A DNA stretch of 64,000 nt from Paenibacillus puerhi (GCF_009846885.1 NZ_WUWM01000012.1:1-64000), one strand, 5' to 3'. Shown: positions 34,340-44,799, counted from the stretch's first letter. Numbers and translations are program-made. Notes: generated by a model from the letters alone, not told the origin.

Positions 34340-35383
34340 TTGAAGTTAAAGAACCGGGTCGTCATGGCTCCAATGACGAGAGCTTTCTCTCCCGGGGGAG
34401 TGCCGGATCCTGATGTGGCTGCTTATTACCGTCGCCGTGCCGAGAACGGTGTAGGGCTTATTATTACGGAGGGCACCCTGATCAACGATCCGGCTGCCAC
34501 CAATAATCCGAATATTCCAAATTTCCACGGGGATGAAGCACTGAAGGGCTGGGCTAATGTCGTAGCGGAAGTACATGAAGCCGGTGGGCTGATTATGCCG
34601 CAGTTGTGGCATATTGGCACGGACCGTAAGGTAGGAGCCGTTCCGAACCCGGAGGAGTTGCCGATCGGACCTTCAGGCTTGGATCTCGCGACCGGGGAAA
34701 AGGTCAATGAGCCGATGAGCCAAGAAAGGATCGATTCCGTTGTTGCCGCTTACGCACAAGCGGCGGCGGATGCCAAACGGATCGGCTTTGACGGGATTGA
34801 GCTTCATGGTGCTCACGGCTATTTGATCGATCAGTTTTACTGGGAGAAAACGAACCAACGTACCGACAGCTATGGCGGTGACCTTGTGAAAAGAACTCGT
34901 TTTGCGGCTTGCCGTCGCGCCGTAGGACCCGATTTCCCTATCCTACTGCGGATATCGCAATGGAAATCAAGTGATTACGAGGCGAAATTGGCAACCAATC
35001 CGGATGAACTGGCTAAATTCCTGGCGCCGCTTGTAGAAGCGGGCGTTGATGTATTTCACTGCTCGACCCGCCGCTTCTGGGAACCGGAGTTTGCCGGCTC
35101 CCATCTGAATTTCGCAGGCTGGGTAAAAAAATTAACCGGTAAACCTACAATCACTGTAGGCTCCGTAGGTCTAGATAATGAGTTTCTATCTTCGTTTAGA
35201 GGGGGAAATGCTGGTACGGCGAATATAGATACCTTGACCGACAAGCTTAACGATCGAGAGTTCGATCTGGTTGCAGTCGGCCGTGCGCTGCTGGTTGATC
35301 CGGCATGGGCGGCTAAGGTCCGCGATGGCCGGTTTGACGAGTTGAAGCCTTTCATCCCTGAAGCGCTGCGTTCGCTATCTTGA
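34340..35383 (+). CDS. Old Yellow Enzyme family oxidoreductase, 5' end damaged
   Basis: An FMN-dependent ene-reductase of 347 residues: MAPMTR, the catalytic HGAHGYL pocket, WEKTNQRTDSYGG and FDLVAVGRALL are all intact. The frame stays homologous upstream (LFESFKLGTLKLKNRVV) but holds no ATG, GTG or ribosome site before a stop at about 34283; only TTG 34340 is available. The true start seems lost, so the gene may be weakly expressed or dead. It sits among other remnants. Confidence 0.75.
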   Translation: MKLKNRVVMAPMTRAFSPGGVPDPDVAAYYRRRAENGVGLIITEGTLINDPAATNNPNIPNFHGDEALKGWANVVAEVHEAGGLIMPQLWHIGTDRKVGAVPNPEELPIGPSGLDLATGEKVNEPMSQERIDSVVAAYAQAAADAKRIGFDGIELHGAHGYLIDQFYWEKTNQRTDSYGGDLVKRTRFAACRRAVGPDFPILLRISQWKSSDYEAKLATNPDELAKFLAPLVEAGVDVFHCSTRRFWEPEFAGSHLNFAGWVKKLTGKPTITVGSVGLDNEFLSSFRGGNAGTANIDTLTDKLNDREFDLVAVGRALLVDPAWAAKVRDGRFDELKPFIPEALRSLS

Positions 35384-35418
35384 TTCTGCTGTAATTCTAA
35401 CTTTTTGAGCTATTGATC

Positions 35419-35452
35419 GGGCACTCCGAGTTAGTGGGAGAGCCCATTTTTT
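35419..35452 (+). terminator. Terminator after the Old Yellow Enzyme gene
   Basis: Stem GGGCaCTCC/GGGAGaGCCC with one mismatch and a T6 run, 40 bases after the stop codon. Confidence 0.75.
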
Positions 35453-35600
35453 GTAATATCAGAATTTATAAGTTTCAGCGGAGCTGAACCATTCAGATAT
35501 TGCTAAAAAGCTCTATTTAACTGAGCCATCAAGATTACATTGCTTAGCATCAGTCGTTCATAAGAGGGTTTGGGGTATCGGCTCGACGGTTTATATTTAT
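35453..35600. other. Gap with no recognised feature
   Basis: AT-rich sequence with no open frame, hairpin or repeat that I could support. It leads into the NmrA-like fragment. Confidence 0.4.
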
Positions 35601-35713
35601 CCGCGAGCGAGCGCCTCTCTTATACAGTGGCTCCGACCGTCGAGCAGGTCACTGGTCGCCCGGCACGAACCTTCGCCCAGTGGGTCTCTGAATACGTAGA
35701 ATATTTTAAATAA
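35600..35713 (+). pseudogene. C-terminal fragment of an NmrA-type NAD(P)-binding protein
   Basis: One frame reads LSYTVAPTVEQVTGRPARTF then AQWVSEYVEYF and a stop, the usual C-terminus of NmrA-like SDR proteins (VTGRP-RTF motif). No N-terminal domain is present. Boundaries are approximate. Confidence 0.5.
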
Positions 35714-35885
35714 CCATAAATGAGGCGTTCCATAGTAACAACTAAAGATTGAGCTAAAGTTAGACGATAGCTGGATATGCAACCAGGACGAAGCTGCGGC
35801 ACACGATCGGCAGCTTATTTCTTCGCATAGAACGGCCGTATAATGGAAGCGGACCATCTATTATTGAGTCTCGGAGGTACGAATC

Positions 35886-36683
35886 ATGCGCAATGTGAAC
35901 ACATCATTTCGGGCAAGAATCGGACTGTTGGACGACGGACCGCTTACGTTCGACCAGTTGAGCACTGTTCTAGAACGAACGGCGTTCGCGATCCCTTTTG
36001 AAAATTTCGCCATCATCGAATCCAGAACAAAGACCATCTCAAAGGAGCAGCTCTTGGACAAAATTACGGTTCAAGGTCAAGGAGGTCTATGCTATGAATT
36101 AAATACACTGTTTTGCTTCTTCATGCTGGACAACGAGCTGGACGCCCGGCTGGTCAGCGGCGTAGTATACGATCACGAGAAGCAGCGTTACCCGGCCACC
36201 GGACGTACGCATGTTACGATTCTGCTCCGGCATGAGAATCGGACTTACCTCATCGATACGGGCTTCGGCAGTAATCTGCCGCTGCGACCTTTGCCGTTAT
36301 CAGGCGAGCCTGTCTCCTCTTCAAATGGGGACTTTCGGATAATACCGGCGTACGGCGAGCATGCCGAGCTTGGTGATTACATCTTGGGGATGAAGCTGAA
36401 GCAAAAGCACAGCGAGTGGATGACCGGCTACGTATTCGATACCGCGAAAACAATTACCGACGAAACCGAGCTCAATGCGATTCAGCGCATAATCGCCGAG
36501 CATTCCGACTCGCCGTTTAACAAGAAACCGCTTGTCACAAAGGTCACGGAGCGCGGATCGATCACGTTAACTCCCTCCTTCTTCACGGAGTGGTGTGACG
36601 GCGTCATGACCAAGACCCCGGTAGACGAGTCTAGCTACAGGGACCTTCTGTGGCGATATTTCGGGATGCGTAGACCTCGCTAA
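35886..36683 (+). CDS. Arylamine N-acetyltransferase
   Basis: Transfers an acetyl group from acetyl-CoA to arylamines or related amines. 265 residues, the normal length. The catalytic triad is complete: Cys69 in GGLCYELN, His109 in THVTIL and Asp124 in DTGFG. TCGGAGG lies 8 bases before the ATG. It is the only clearly intact gene between the remnants on both sides. Confidence 0.93.
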   Translation: MRNVNTSFRARIGLLDDGPLTFDQLSTVLERTAFAIPFENFAIIESRTKTISKEQLLDKITVQGQGGLCYELNTLFCFFMLDNELDARLVSGVVYDHEKQRYPATGRTHVTILLRHENRTYLIDTGFGSNLPLRPLPLSGEPVSSSNGDFRIIPAYGEHAELGDYILGMKLKQKHSEWMTGYVFDTAKTITDETELNAIQRIIAEHSDSPFNKKPLVTKVTERGSITLTPSFFTEWCDGVMTKTPVDESSYRDLLWRYFGMRRPR

Positions 36684-36866
36684 GATGTTGCGTTGTGTAC
36701 TCTTTAGTGTAGAGGGGCTTGTAACGGGTAGAGTTTACTCAACAAACTGGCACGAAAGACGGCTGATTAAACGGACTCATTCAAAGACTCGCATTTCGCT
36801 CGTTTCCGTTGTCACGAATCAAAGCTATACATCGTTATATGTGCAAAACGTAAAGGGGAGAGGAAA

Positions 36867-37238
36867 ATGAACCTGGCATTGTGGATCGCGGCCGGACTGC
36901 TTGCCGCAGTAGCGTTGCTCGGTGGCATTACCAAGACGTTTATTCCCAAGGAGAAACTGGCTCAGTTGCCTAACGCGAGATGGGTCGGAGACGCTAGCGT
37001 CAGTTTCGTCAAAATGCTTGGCGTTCTTCAAATTTTAGCTGCGATTGGCCCGTCGTTGACATCTCGCCAATCCTTGTTCCGGTGACGGCTGTCTGCTGGA
37101 TAGTATTGATGATCTGCGCGATCATCACCCACCTCCGCTACGGTGAAGTTAAAGTAGTACTGCTGAATCTACTCTATCTCGCACTGGCAGTATTCATAAC
37201 GTGGGGCCGCTTCGGACCCGAGTCCTTAACCGGTTGAT
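36867..37238 (+). pseudogene. DoxX-family membrane protein, frameshifted
   Basis: The first frame encodes two membrane segments (LWIAAGLLAAVALLGGITK and VKMLGVLQILAAIG) and stops at 37085. A second frame continues the family pattern (ISPILVPVTAVCWIVLM, ITHLRYGE) to a stop at 37238. A small deletion near 37050 explains the shift. AGGGGAGAGGAAA precedes the ATG. Confidence 0.7.
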
Positions 37239-37617
37239 CGATCACTATGCATAATGCTCCGTGACGCTCTCTTATGTGCCTTGGTATTCGTCCGTTTCCA
37301 ATGATCAGATGACTTGCAAAGAAAGGGGGATAAAGGTAGAACGACTAGGGAAATTCATGATGGCCGATCATGAGGTCGTCCCGCTTATACGGATCACTTC
37401 TGTATCGGCTTGGGGGGGGGATCGCGAGTTGGTGTGGAAGCGTCAATGGGGACTTGATATGATCATTACAGGAATGCTGAGATGGGATTTAGCCAACAGG
37501 CTCCGTTAGAAACATTGAGACCAAGATCGCAATAGGTCACAGCCTAGAAAAGGTGAAATAGCGAATGGAGAAGCTCTACGGTCTATATTAACCGCTGTTG
37601 TTAAACTGGCGTATCAA
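37239..37617. other. Gap with a degenerate open frame
   Basis: It holds an 82-codon frame (37261-37509) with no recognisable domain and an uninterrupted G8 run near 37411-37418. I do not treat it as a gene; it may be more gene debris. Confidence 0.4.
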
Positions 37618-37806
37618 TTGACGGTGCAGGACGTGTTTATTAAGGCATGTGATGCACATCCTGAAAATATTCGATTCGGCGTTTTACGAGTTATTAATGA
37701 TGATTTAGCTGCACCGCAAACCGGGTTTGATACCCATCCTCATCGGGACATGGAGATCATTTTCCATGTTGTGGATGAGGAATTGACTCATGGCGATAGT
37801 ATGGCA
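37618..37806 (+). pseudogene. Pirin N-terminal fragment
   Basis: The frame contains the pirin metal-binding signature HPHRDMEI and a pirin-like ELTHGDSM, then stops at 37809, so only about 60 of some 230 residues remain. No ribosome binding site at the TTG opening. Confidence 0.65.
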
Positions 37807-37822
37807 TAGTGAGCATAATCTA

Positions 37823-38154
37823 GGGGAAAATTCCTGCATCAAGCAGTGAGCAAAGCAACAAACAAAGTGATAAACAAAAAATATTCGAGCAAAATTTCGG
37901 TGAACCATTTTATTATGAGACCGGTTCCTCGAAGGTAATGATCACACTAACGGATCCTGGAATCGTAAAAGAAAGACATGGTGAAGATCGACTTAAGGAT
38001 GATACAGACTACATTAAGGTTTTCATGCAAGTGGAAAATGTAGGTGATGGAAATTCGTCTGATGGTGTGATCGACTCTGGTTCCTTTAAAGCATATAACA
38101 GTAATGGAATAGAAATATCAAAACTAATAGGCTTTAGTCACTTCCCCCCGCCTC
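37823..38154 (+). pseudogene. DUF4352-like lipoprotein remnant
   Basis: The frame opens right after a stop and reads a Ser/Gln/Lys-rich linker followed by a beta-sandwich-like segment (DDTDYIKVFMQVENVGD) resembling extracellular DUF4352-type domains. No signal peptide or start is left, and the 3' end is broken. The domain assignment is tentative. Confidence 0.45.
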
Positions 38155-38160
38155 CATACT

Positions 38161-38189
38161 TAAAAACCCACTCAACTGAGTGGGTTTTT
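38161..38189 (+). terminator. Intrinsic terminator
   Basis: Perfect stem AAAAACCCACTC/GAGTGGGTTTTT with loop AACT. It probably ended the now-broken lipoprotein gene. Confidence 0.8.
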
Positions 38190-38304
38190 GCCTGTTTAAA
38201 GGGCAATATATTATTTTTTTTAAGCGAATTTTCATGCAGGCCTTTGTTAAATTTTGTCGAAATACGAGAGGGAAGATATTATTTCATCAATTGGAGGCCG
38301 CCTT

Positions 38305-39783
38305 ATGCACCCAGACACCGCCATATTAGATCAAGATTTGCGCAGGAAGAATAGGCTGATCCTCATAGCCCTGACAGTAACGGTAGCCATAGCCATGTTG
38401 ATGTATTTCACAATCAATCGGCCTTTAGGCACAAAAGTAGTATTGGGCTTACTAAATGGGACGGCATTGGGTATTGTTGCCATTTTGTACTATTTGAAGA
38501 GATGGCAAAGGATCATTCCTTATGCAGCGGTGATCGGCATTGGTGTGGCGTTTACCTGTACGGCTTTAATCATCTCAAGCATATCGAACATATTTCAAGG
38601 TTTTTTTATCTTGACGGTAGCTTTGGTATATATGAACAAGAAGGTGCTCTGGACCGGTGCCGGGGTCGGTGCGTTTACACTTATTTTTAATATATATTAC
38701 AACGGGGACTCACTGGGGCTCAGTAAAGACAGTAACATTGGCATCTTGTTTTATTACATCATCATTTGCGTGATTCTCTTAGCGTTCGATCGGATTACTT
38801 CGGCCATCATGGCTAACATCTTAGAGAATCAGAAGAAGACTCAAGCGCTGCTGCAGCAGGTAGAGGCGCATGAAGCCAAACTGCGGTCCCATGTTAAAGT
38901 GATCTCTGAAAACATGAGCGTCATTGCGAAAGGAAGCAGTGATAATGCATCCTCTTTTGGGGAGATGAATCGTGCGTTCACCGAAATCGCGGGTGGTGCA
39001 TCGTCACAAGCCGAGCTAACCCTGCAGGTTTCCGATTCAGTGACTTCGACAATCCATCAACTTGAAAGTATGTTTCAGTCCATCAATGATCAGAAGCAGC
39101 AAGCGGAAGCTGCACATCAGTTGTCAATCCGAGGTGATGGAGAGGTTGAGACGCTCTCGAATGTGATTCTTGCATTCGATGCGAGGGTATCCACGGTAAA
39201 AGAAGAGGTGGGCCAGCTGACAGAGCAGGTTAAAGGTTCTTCACAGTTGATTGAAACCATTCAAGAGATTGCTGCTCAAACTAATCTTTTATCGTTAAAT
39301 GCCAGTATCGAGGCTGCTAGAGCTGGTGAAAGCGGAAGAGGTTTTGCTGTGGTTGCGGCTGAAATTCGCAAGCTGGCGGACTTATCCGCTCAGGCAGCCG
39401 AACACATTTTATCGAATTTAAGTTCGATTCATGCCTATTCAAACAGCACGCAAGCTAGTATCCAAACGATGGCTGAGCAAATGACAGCCTGTAGACAGAC
39501 AGCTTTGGAAACTAGAAAGGTTTTTGCTGAAATCAACGCTGCTATAAAGGCGTTAAGTGAGCAGGCTAACATGACGGATGGCTCTATTCAGGAAATTAAG
39601 GGTTCAGCGGAAAGCATTGGCGAGGCTTCGGAGCATATGGCCTCAGTGAGTGAGCAAACCTCCGCGGCGCTGGAACAATTGTCAGCTACGGTGTCAACGC
39701 TGTTGGATCAAAATGAAAACATGCTGCAGCGTATCCGAGAAAATGAACAAGCTCTTAATCAATTAGTGAGTGTTTCTTCTTAA
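38305..39783 (+). CDS. Methyl-accepting chemotaxis protein with polytopic membrane domain
   Basis: A 492-residue chemoreceptor. About six membrane helices (residues about 15-185) replace the usual two-helix-plus-Cache input. No HAMP is obvious. The signalling tip is [20 protein letters not shown] and the adjoining helices are long coiled coils. It should couple to CheA/CheW. ATG 38305 has TTGGAGG 9 bases upstream; an earlier in-frame TTG has no site. Confidence 0.88.
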   Translation: MHPDTAILDQDLRRKNRLILIALTVTVAIAMLMYFTINRPLGTKVVLGLLNGTALGIVAILYYLKRWQRIIPYAAVIGIGVAFTCTALIISSISNIFQGFFILTVALVYMNKKVLWTGAGVGAFTLIFNIYYNGDSLGLSKDSNIGILFYYIIICVILLAFDRITSAIMANILENQKKTQALLQQVEAHEAKLRSHVKVISENMSVIAKGSSDNASSFGEMNRAFTEIAGGASSQAELTLQVSDSVTSTIHQLESMFQSINDQKQQAEAAHQLSIRGDGEVETLSNVILAFDARVSTVKEEVGQLTEQVKGSSQLIETIQEIAAQTNLLSLNASIEAARAGESGRGFAVVAAEIRKLADLSAQAAEHILSNLSSIHAYSNSTQASIQTMAEQMTACRQTALETRKVFAEINAAIKALSEQANMTDGSIQEIKGSAESIGEASEHMASVSEQTSAALEQLSATVSTLLDQNENMLQRIRENEQALNQLVSVSS

Positions 39784-39800
39784 CGATGATGGCTTGATTT

Positions 39801-39834
39801 AAAAAGCTCTAGCCAGATGGCTAGAGCTCTTCGT
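39801..39834 (+). terminator. Hairpin after the chemoreceptor
   Basis: A 10-bp stem (AGCTCTAGCC/GGCTAGAGCT, loop AGAT). The following T content is modest. Confidence 0.6.
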
Positions 39835-39945
39835 CATATACAGTAAGACTGTGTATGAAGATGTCTGGTAACCCGACACAGAACTGGCTGATCATGAAGA
39901 TAGGTTCATACGGGTCCCAGACCGATACGGATATCGTCCAATGAA

Positions 39946-41469
39946 CTATGGGTTCATATAATTTTTAATCGCCATATTTTTGTACTCGGTTGGAGTGAAG
40001 CCGGTCCATTTTTTAAATAATTTGCTAAAGTGAAAGGCGTCTTCGTATCCAAGCTGAATAGCCACGTCTTTAAATAGGGAGCGAGGATTAGTTTCGATCA
40101 TCCTCTTGGCTTCATCGATCTTCAATTTGAGTAAGAGATCTAAGGGGGAGATGGCTTTCTTTTTCTTGAAAACTCGGCTCAAATATGCTGGATTTAACTC
40201 AAAACGTTCCGCTAATTCAGCAATCGTGAGGTTTTCCCGATAATGAAGACAAATATAATGTTCAACCATGTCTACCCAATCGGTAATATGGTCTTTATTT
40301 TCTTCGAAGAACAGCTCATTACTGAATTGTTTAACTAAATCAATCGCTTCATTATAGTTGCTGACTTGGCGTAATGCGTCCTCAATGTGATCATCCTGTA
40401 TCGTTTGAGCGAGCAATGAGCGCTCAGGGGGGGCAATCAAGGAATCAAATAATTTAGATACGATTTTGCTCCACTGTTTACGGGTTGCGTTTCGTACTTC
40501 TTTACCCTGCAGGAAGAGCGAAATTTGATTGTAAAAAACTTCTTTGTTCCCAGTAGTTATCCCTTCCGTTAGTTTGCTTATCACTTCATGCGGCAATGAA
40601 TAAGAAGGTGGGGTTGTCATCTCGTCCTGATCCAGACACATTGAAGCCGGCAGCTCCATTTTTTCTATGAATTGCGCAGTCTTTCGTGCCCTCTGAAGCT
40701 TGCTGTACAACTCTAACTCCGGGCTCACGATGGCAGCTGCAACGAAAGTATAGGGAGAGGAATTCGCAGTCTGTTCCATGATGCTGAGCAGCTGCTTCAT
40801 CCGGGGTGCATCGCAATCATAAAGATTTAAGAAGAAGACATATTCATTGGAAAAAGGAGATGGAGTACCGAGTATCTTCTCCCCTGGCTTGAGATACTCG
40901 TCTCTTAGTTGCTGTTTCGCATCTTCAATCCAACTCAGCTTCATGTCGGATATGCTCTGTGCAAACAACAGGATGTGCTTGGCATGAAAAAAATAATCTA
41001 ATGCTAAGGCCGAATTACGCTCTTCAGGCTCTCGCTCATAAGGGGAGTTGAAAGCCCAAATACGGAAAAGCTCGACTTCCATCATCGAACGATTTTGCTG
41101 TAGCTTGTCCTTTAATGAAGCAAAGAATTTCGTCATTTGGTCTATGGATAGTGGCTTTAGCAAATAATCGTTTACTTGAAGTTTGATTGCTTCCCGTGCG
41201 TATTCGAAGTCTTGATGCCCGGATAATATGGCGCAGATCATTTCTGGATATCGTTCGCGTATTTCTTTAATAAGCTCGAGTCCATTCATACACGGCATGA
41301 CCAGATCCGTAATGACCACATGCGGCTGAACAAGATCAATTTCCAACAGCGCGTCTTTGCCGTTCTCATATTCGCCAACTATTTTAAAGTCAGGGTCAAT
41401 TGTAATGATCTTCTCTTTCAGGTGGCGACGTAAGCGAGATTCATCCTCAACGATGATCAAACGAAACAT
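39946..41469 (-). CDS. YesN-like response regulator with AraC output domain
   Basis: 507 residues: N-terminal receiver with acidic pocket and phospho-acceptor Asp55 (VITDLVMP), a long middle region, and a C-terminal AraC HTH_18 domain (about 405-505; LTIAELAERFELNPAYLSRVF and VAIQLGYEDAFHFSKLFKKW). Partner of the histidine kinase whose gene overlaps it by 23 bases. ATG 41469 has AGAGGG 6 bases upstream. Likely target: the divergent or downstream sugar transport genes. Confidence 0.92.
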   Translation of the reverse strand: MFRLIIVEDESRLRRHLKEKIITIDPDFKIVGEYENGKDALLEIDLVQPHVVITDLVMPCMNGLELIKEIRERYPEMICAILSGHQDFEYAREAIKLQVNDYLLKPLSIDQMTKFFASLKDKLQQNRSMMEVELFRIWAFNSPYEREPEERNSALALDYFFHAKHILLFAQSISDMKLSWIEDAKQQLRDEYLKPGEKILGTPSPFSNEYVFFLNLYDCDAPRMKQLLSIMEQTANSSPYTFVAAAIVSPELELYSKLQRARKTAQFIEKMELPASMCLDQDEMTTPPSYSLPHEVISKLTEGITTGNKEVFYNQISLFLQGKEVRNATRKQWSKIVSKLFDSLIAPPERSLLAQTIQDDHIEDALRQVSNYNEAIDLVKQFSNELFFEENKDHITDWVDMVEHYICLHYRENLTIAELAERFELNPAYLSRVFKKKKAISPLDLLLKLKIDEAKRMIETNPRSLFKDVAIQLGYEDAFHFSKLFKKWTGFTPTEYKNMAIKNYMNP

Positions 41470-43273
41470 GGACATCCCTCTCTTCATTAAATCTCATGTT
41501 GATCGTAGTGCCTTGATTAGAGGTGACAACCGAATACGAAACATGCTCCTTCCAATAATGACGGCAGCGCATAAAGGTATTTAAGAGCCCCATTCCTCCG
41601 ATCCCTTGTCTGGAGAGGTCACTCCGCTTTTGTCTCGTATCCTCTTCCATACTGCTCAGCCAACTTAATATCCGATCCAGCTGCTCCGGCTTAAAGCCGC
41701 TCCCATTATCACTTACCAATAAGGACCAGCCTCCCGAAGAATCGACTTGTTGAACTTGAATGTTAATCGTATAAGGAGGAGTTGAATTCAAAAAACCATG
41801 CTGGAATGCATTTTCAACGAAAGGCTGAAGAATAAATTTGGGAACCTGAATGTCGCTTAGCGACTCATCGAACTCAATTGTATACCATAATCGATCCTCA
41901 TATCGAAGCTTCATGAGCGACAGGTAGGCTTGCGTATGAGCGATTTCGTCCTTCAAATCAACGGTTTTGTCTACCGGCAAACTAATATATCGCATCATAG
42001 AGATTAAGTTATAGCACATTTCTGCAAATTGATGGTGACCAAGCTCTTCGGCATAGGTGGATAAAGAGTATAAGGTATTGTACAAGAAATGTGGGTTCAT
42101 TTGAGCTTGAAGAGCCTGCAACTGCGCTAGATTCTCTCGGTTGTGAGCATCGACAATTTCATTCAAAGTCGTATTCAATCTGTCCTGCATATCCTCGAAT
42201 GCTTGATGCAATCTTACTATTTCTATCGGGGTGTTAGGCTTGAGATTCGCCCTTTTTAAGGGAGGAGCACTCTCCATATCAAGGCGAAGGATGAGCTTTT
42301 GAAGCTGCTTTAAGGGATAAATGATATTGGCGCCTAGCAAGTAGGAGCCCAATAAAGCCAGCAGGGTTGAAGAAAGAGCGACTAGGATGGTTGTGAGCCT
42401 CAATTCCTGTATGCCCTGTAATACGACATGAATGGGTTGACGGACTACGATGGTAAGTTCTAGATATTCTGAGCTTAACTGACTGATTACAAAGTCTCCT
42501 GAGCGTTCACTTACAACCGTATCAGACTTTCGATCTCCTTTAAATGAATGGATGATATCCATGTCTGTAGGCTTTTCTTCTAGGGGGTAAACCAGTTTGT
42601 TATCCTGATTATAAATATAGACCTGACCTAGCGAGTCAGGAAATATGGATGACATGGAATCGGCTAATTCGGCATAGCTTTTTTGAACTTCAACGATGAC
42701 CGGCGCCCCTGAGTTTGAAATCATGACACTCCTGGCGACCGAAAAAACGAATTCAGGATTCGAGCTCCATTCATCTAAGCGCGGACGGATAATAAACTTG
42801 CCCCCGGATCGATTTAAGACACGATTAATCCATTGATAAGATTGGTTGTTACTCCTGGTTAATTCCATAAAGTCCGAGGTGTTCAAATAGCTTACTAAGG
42901 TACCATGTGTATTAAATAAATTGATCTGTTTGGCCGAAAATGCAGGTGCGTTGATTTCGGCCAAACGATCCTCCAGGTTTTTTCTAACGTGAGCATAGGT
43001 ATGCGGTTCAAGGTCGATCTGATTTAACTGGTTAAACTGTTCTCTAATATCTCGGCTGTACGCAATTTGGGTGGCAATTTCATCCATATCCTTGATCTTC
43101 TGCTCTAGCATAGTATGTATTCGAAGCACGATTTGTCGTGTTTGCTCTTGTGAATTTTCGACGAGTATAGATGAGGTTCTTTGATAGTACAGAATGCTTA
43201 ATGTAGATATAATAAAAGTAATAACAAGAGCTTGAGCCATAAATATTCTAGTTTGAATACCAACTCTTCTCAC
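41447..43273 (-). CDS. YesM-like sensor histidine kinase
   Basis: 608 residues. Two membrane helices (about 10-30 and 290-312) flank an extracellular Cache-like sensor; a HAMP-like linker leads to the His_kinase domain with phospho-acceptor in AQMNPHFLYNTL (near residue 393) and an ATPase with DNGSGF and GIGGMGL. GTG 43273 has GAGGTGA 8 bases upstream. Divergent from an orphan sugar-binding lipoprotein 90 bp away. Confidence 0.92.
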   Translation of the reverse strand: MRRVGIQTRIFMAQALVITFIISTLSILYYQRTSSILVENSQEQTRQIVLRIHTMLEQKIKDMDEIATQIAYSRDIREQFNQLNQIDLEPHTYAHVRKNLEDRLAEINAPAFSAKQINLFNTHGTLVSYLNTSDFMELTRSNNQSYQWINRVLNRSGGKFIIRPRLDEWSSNPEFVFSVARSVMISNSGAPVIVEVQKSYAELADSMSSIFPDSLGQVYIYNQDNKLVYPLEEKPTDMDIIHSFKGDRKSDTVVSERSGDFVISQLSSEYLELTIVVRQPIHVVLQGIQELRLTTILVALSSTLLALLGSYLLGANIIYPLKQLQKLILRLDMESAPPLKRANLKPNTPIEIVRLHQAFEDMQDRLNTTLNEIVDAHNRENLAQLQALQAQMNPHFLYNTLYSLSTYAEELGHHQFAEMCYNLISMMRYISLPVDKTVDLKDEIAHTQAYLSLMKLRYEDRLWYTIEFDESLSDIQVPKFILQPFVENAFQHGFLNSTPPYTINIQVQQVDSSGGWSLLVSDNGSGFKPEQLDRILSWLSSMEEDTRQKRSDLSRQGIGGMGLLNTFMRCRHYWKEHVSYSVVTSNQGTTINMRFNEERDVHVSFDHR

Positions 43274-43363
43274 AGGTAGTCACCTCATTCCATCCATTAT
43301 AGCGTATAATGTTGTCATATAGGAAAATATAAATACTACTCTAAAGAGCGGAGCAATAAGAAA

Positions 43364-44638
43364 ATGTGGCGATTAAGCATTGTCTTAGTTGGATTAGTTC
43401 TAGTGACTACTAGCTGCCTACAACATAACGATTCGGAAACGGACCAGGTTAATGCGCAGGAGGAGAAAGTTACCTTAACTATTTTGACGAATATCGATTG
43501 GATGGCTGATGGAGTGTATCAGCAACTGTTCCATGAGTATCAGAAGAAATCCGGAAATCACATTCAGGTTCAAGTAGTACCGGGAGGACAACGATTTGAA
43601 GAAATTGTTACTGCAAAAATTGCGACACAGGATTATCCGGATTTATTGTTATATATTCCTACTAAATCGTACATCGAACAACTGCAGCCACAGAAGAATT
43701 TTGTCGATCTTTCCAACGAACCGTACGTAACCTATATTAACCCTGAAGTTAGAAAGCTGTATGGGAATCTAAGGGGAAAAACATACGGAATCCCCATGTC
43801 CGGAATTTTTGTAAACGGAGTCTTCTATAATAAGGATGTTTTCCGTAAAGCCGACATAACCGACATCCCCGAAACCTGGGAAGCATTCATTGAAGCATGT
43901 GAGAGAATCAAGAGTATTGGAGTTACTCCGATATACGAATCTGGCGGAGATAAATGGCCGTTGATCCAATTTTCTTTAATGGGCTTTTCAAGCAACCTGA
44001 AGGACAAGCCGGAAATAATAGATCAGCTGCATGCGGGTGAGCTTACTTTTAGTGGACTAGAGCCGTTCAGAGAACTTCTGTACAAGCAGCTTGAATTAAA
44101 GGACAAGGGCTATGTGAATAAAAATTTATTCTCCGGTACTTATTCCGAGTCGTTGTCATTACTGGCGTCTGGCAAAGTCGGCATGATATTTCAGTCCGAT
44201 TTCATCATCCCCCAGCTTAAGCGGAACAATCCGGAAGCTGAGATCGGTATCTTTCCTTTTCCTAACGGGGAGAATCGGGTGGTCACCTACAGCTTTCCAT
44301 ATGAACTATTCATACTGAATCAGACGCAGCACTTAACGCAGGCTAAAGAGTTTGTATCATTTCTTACTCAAGCAGAGACCCTGGGTCAATATTACATGTT
44401 GAGGAGGATGGTTCCTGCTTGGTCGAGTATTGAAACAGACCTTGACCCGATATTAACAGAGGTTGGCCCTTATATTCATGATGGATTAACACAGTTCGGT
44501 TTGTCGGAATTAACAGATACAACGTTATGGACGGGAGACTTCCCCTCGCTACTTATTGATATGCTAGCCGAAGAGAAGACTCCGGAAGATGTGTTGCAAG
44601 CTTTAGATATGTTATTCGAACAAGGAAGAAGACTATAA
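43364..44638 (+). CDS. Orphan extracellular sugar-binding lipoprotein
   Basis: 424 residues of the family-1 (ExtSBP) class; lipobox VTTSC with Cys about 18. No matching MalF/MalG-type permeases are adjacent. The next transport genes are ribose-type and bring their own binding protein. Its place back-to-back with a YesM-like kinase suggests it presents a sugar to the sensor rather than to a transporter; that is inference. Confidence 0.85.
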   Translation: MWRLSIVLVGLVLVTTSCLQHNDSETDQVNAQEEKVTLTILTNIDWMADGVYQQLFHEYQKKSGNHIQVQVVPGGQRFEEIVTAKIATQDYPDLLLYIPTKSYIEQLQPQKNFVDLSNEPYVTYINPEVRKLYGNLRGKTYGIPMSGIFVNGVFYNKDVFRKADITDIPETWEAFIEACERIKSIGVTPIYESGGDKWPLIQFSLMGFSSNLKDKPEIIDQLHAGELTFSGLEPFRELLYKQLELKDKGYVNKNLFSGTYSESLSLLASGKVGMIFQSDFIIPQLKRNNPEAEIGIFPFPNGENRVVTYSFPYELFILNQTQHLTQAKEFVSFLTQAETLGQYYMLRRMVPAWSSIETDLDPILTEVGPYIHDGLTQFGLSELTDTTLWTGDFPSLLIDMLAEEKTPEDVLQALDMLFEQGRRL

Positions 44639-44710
44639 CAATTCGCCCCAAAATTTCCCTGTACAATATATACATGTGGTCGCCTATAATGCATCCATTT
44701 CATTTTAGTC

Positions 44711-44797
44711 AAACCTCCCTTATGCTGAGTATAAAGCTTTCAAGGATTCTGAGCCGTTGTTGAATCTGAAGGCGTACCATCAAAGGGAGGTTTTTTT
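44711..44797 (+). promoter_or_regulatory. Leader inverted repeat covering the ribosome site of the sugar-binding gene
   Basis: AAACCTCCCTT (44711-44721) is perfectly complementary to AAGGGAGGTTT (44783-44793). The right arm contains the Shine-Dalgarno of the next gene and runs into a T7 tract. Folded, it would both hide the ribosome site and look like a terminator. The loop is 61 bases. Confidence 0.55.
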
Positions 44798-44799
44798 GT

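Noticed and set aside
37261-37509. 82-codon frame between DoxX and pirin remnants
   Set aside because: No domain, no good ribosome site and a G8 run; treated as debris.
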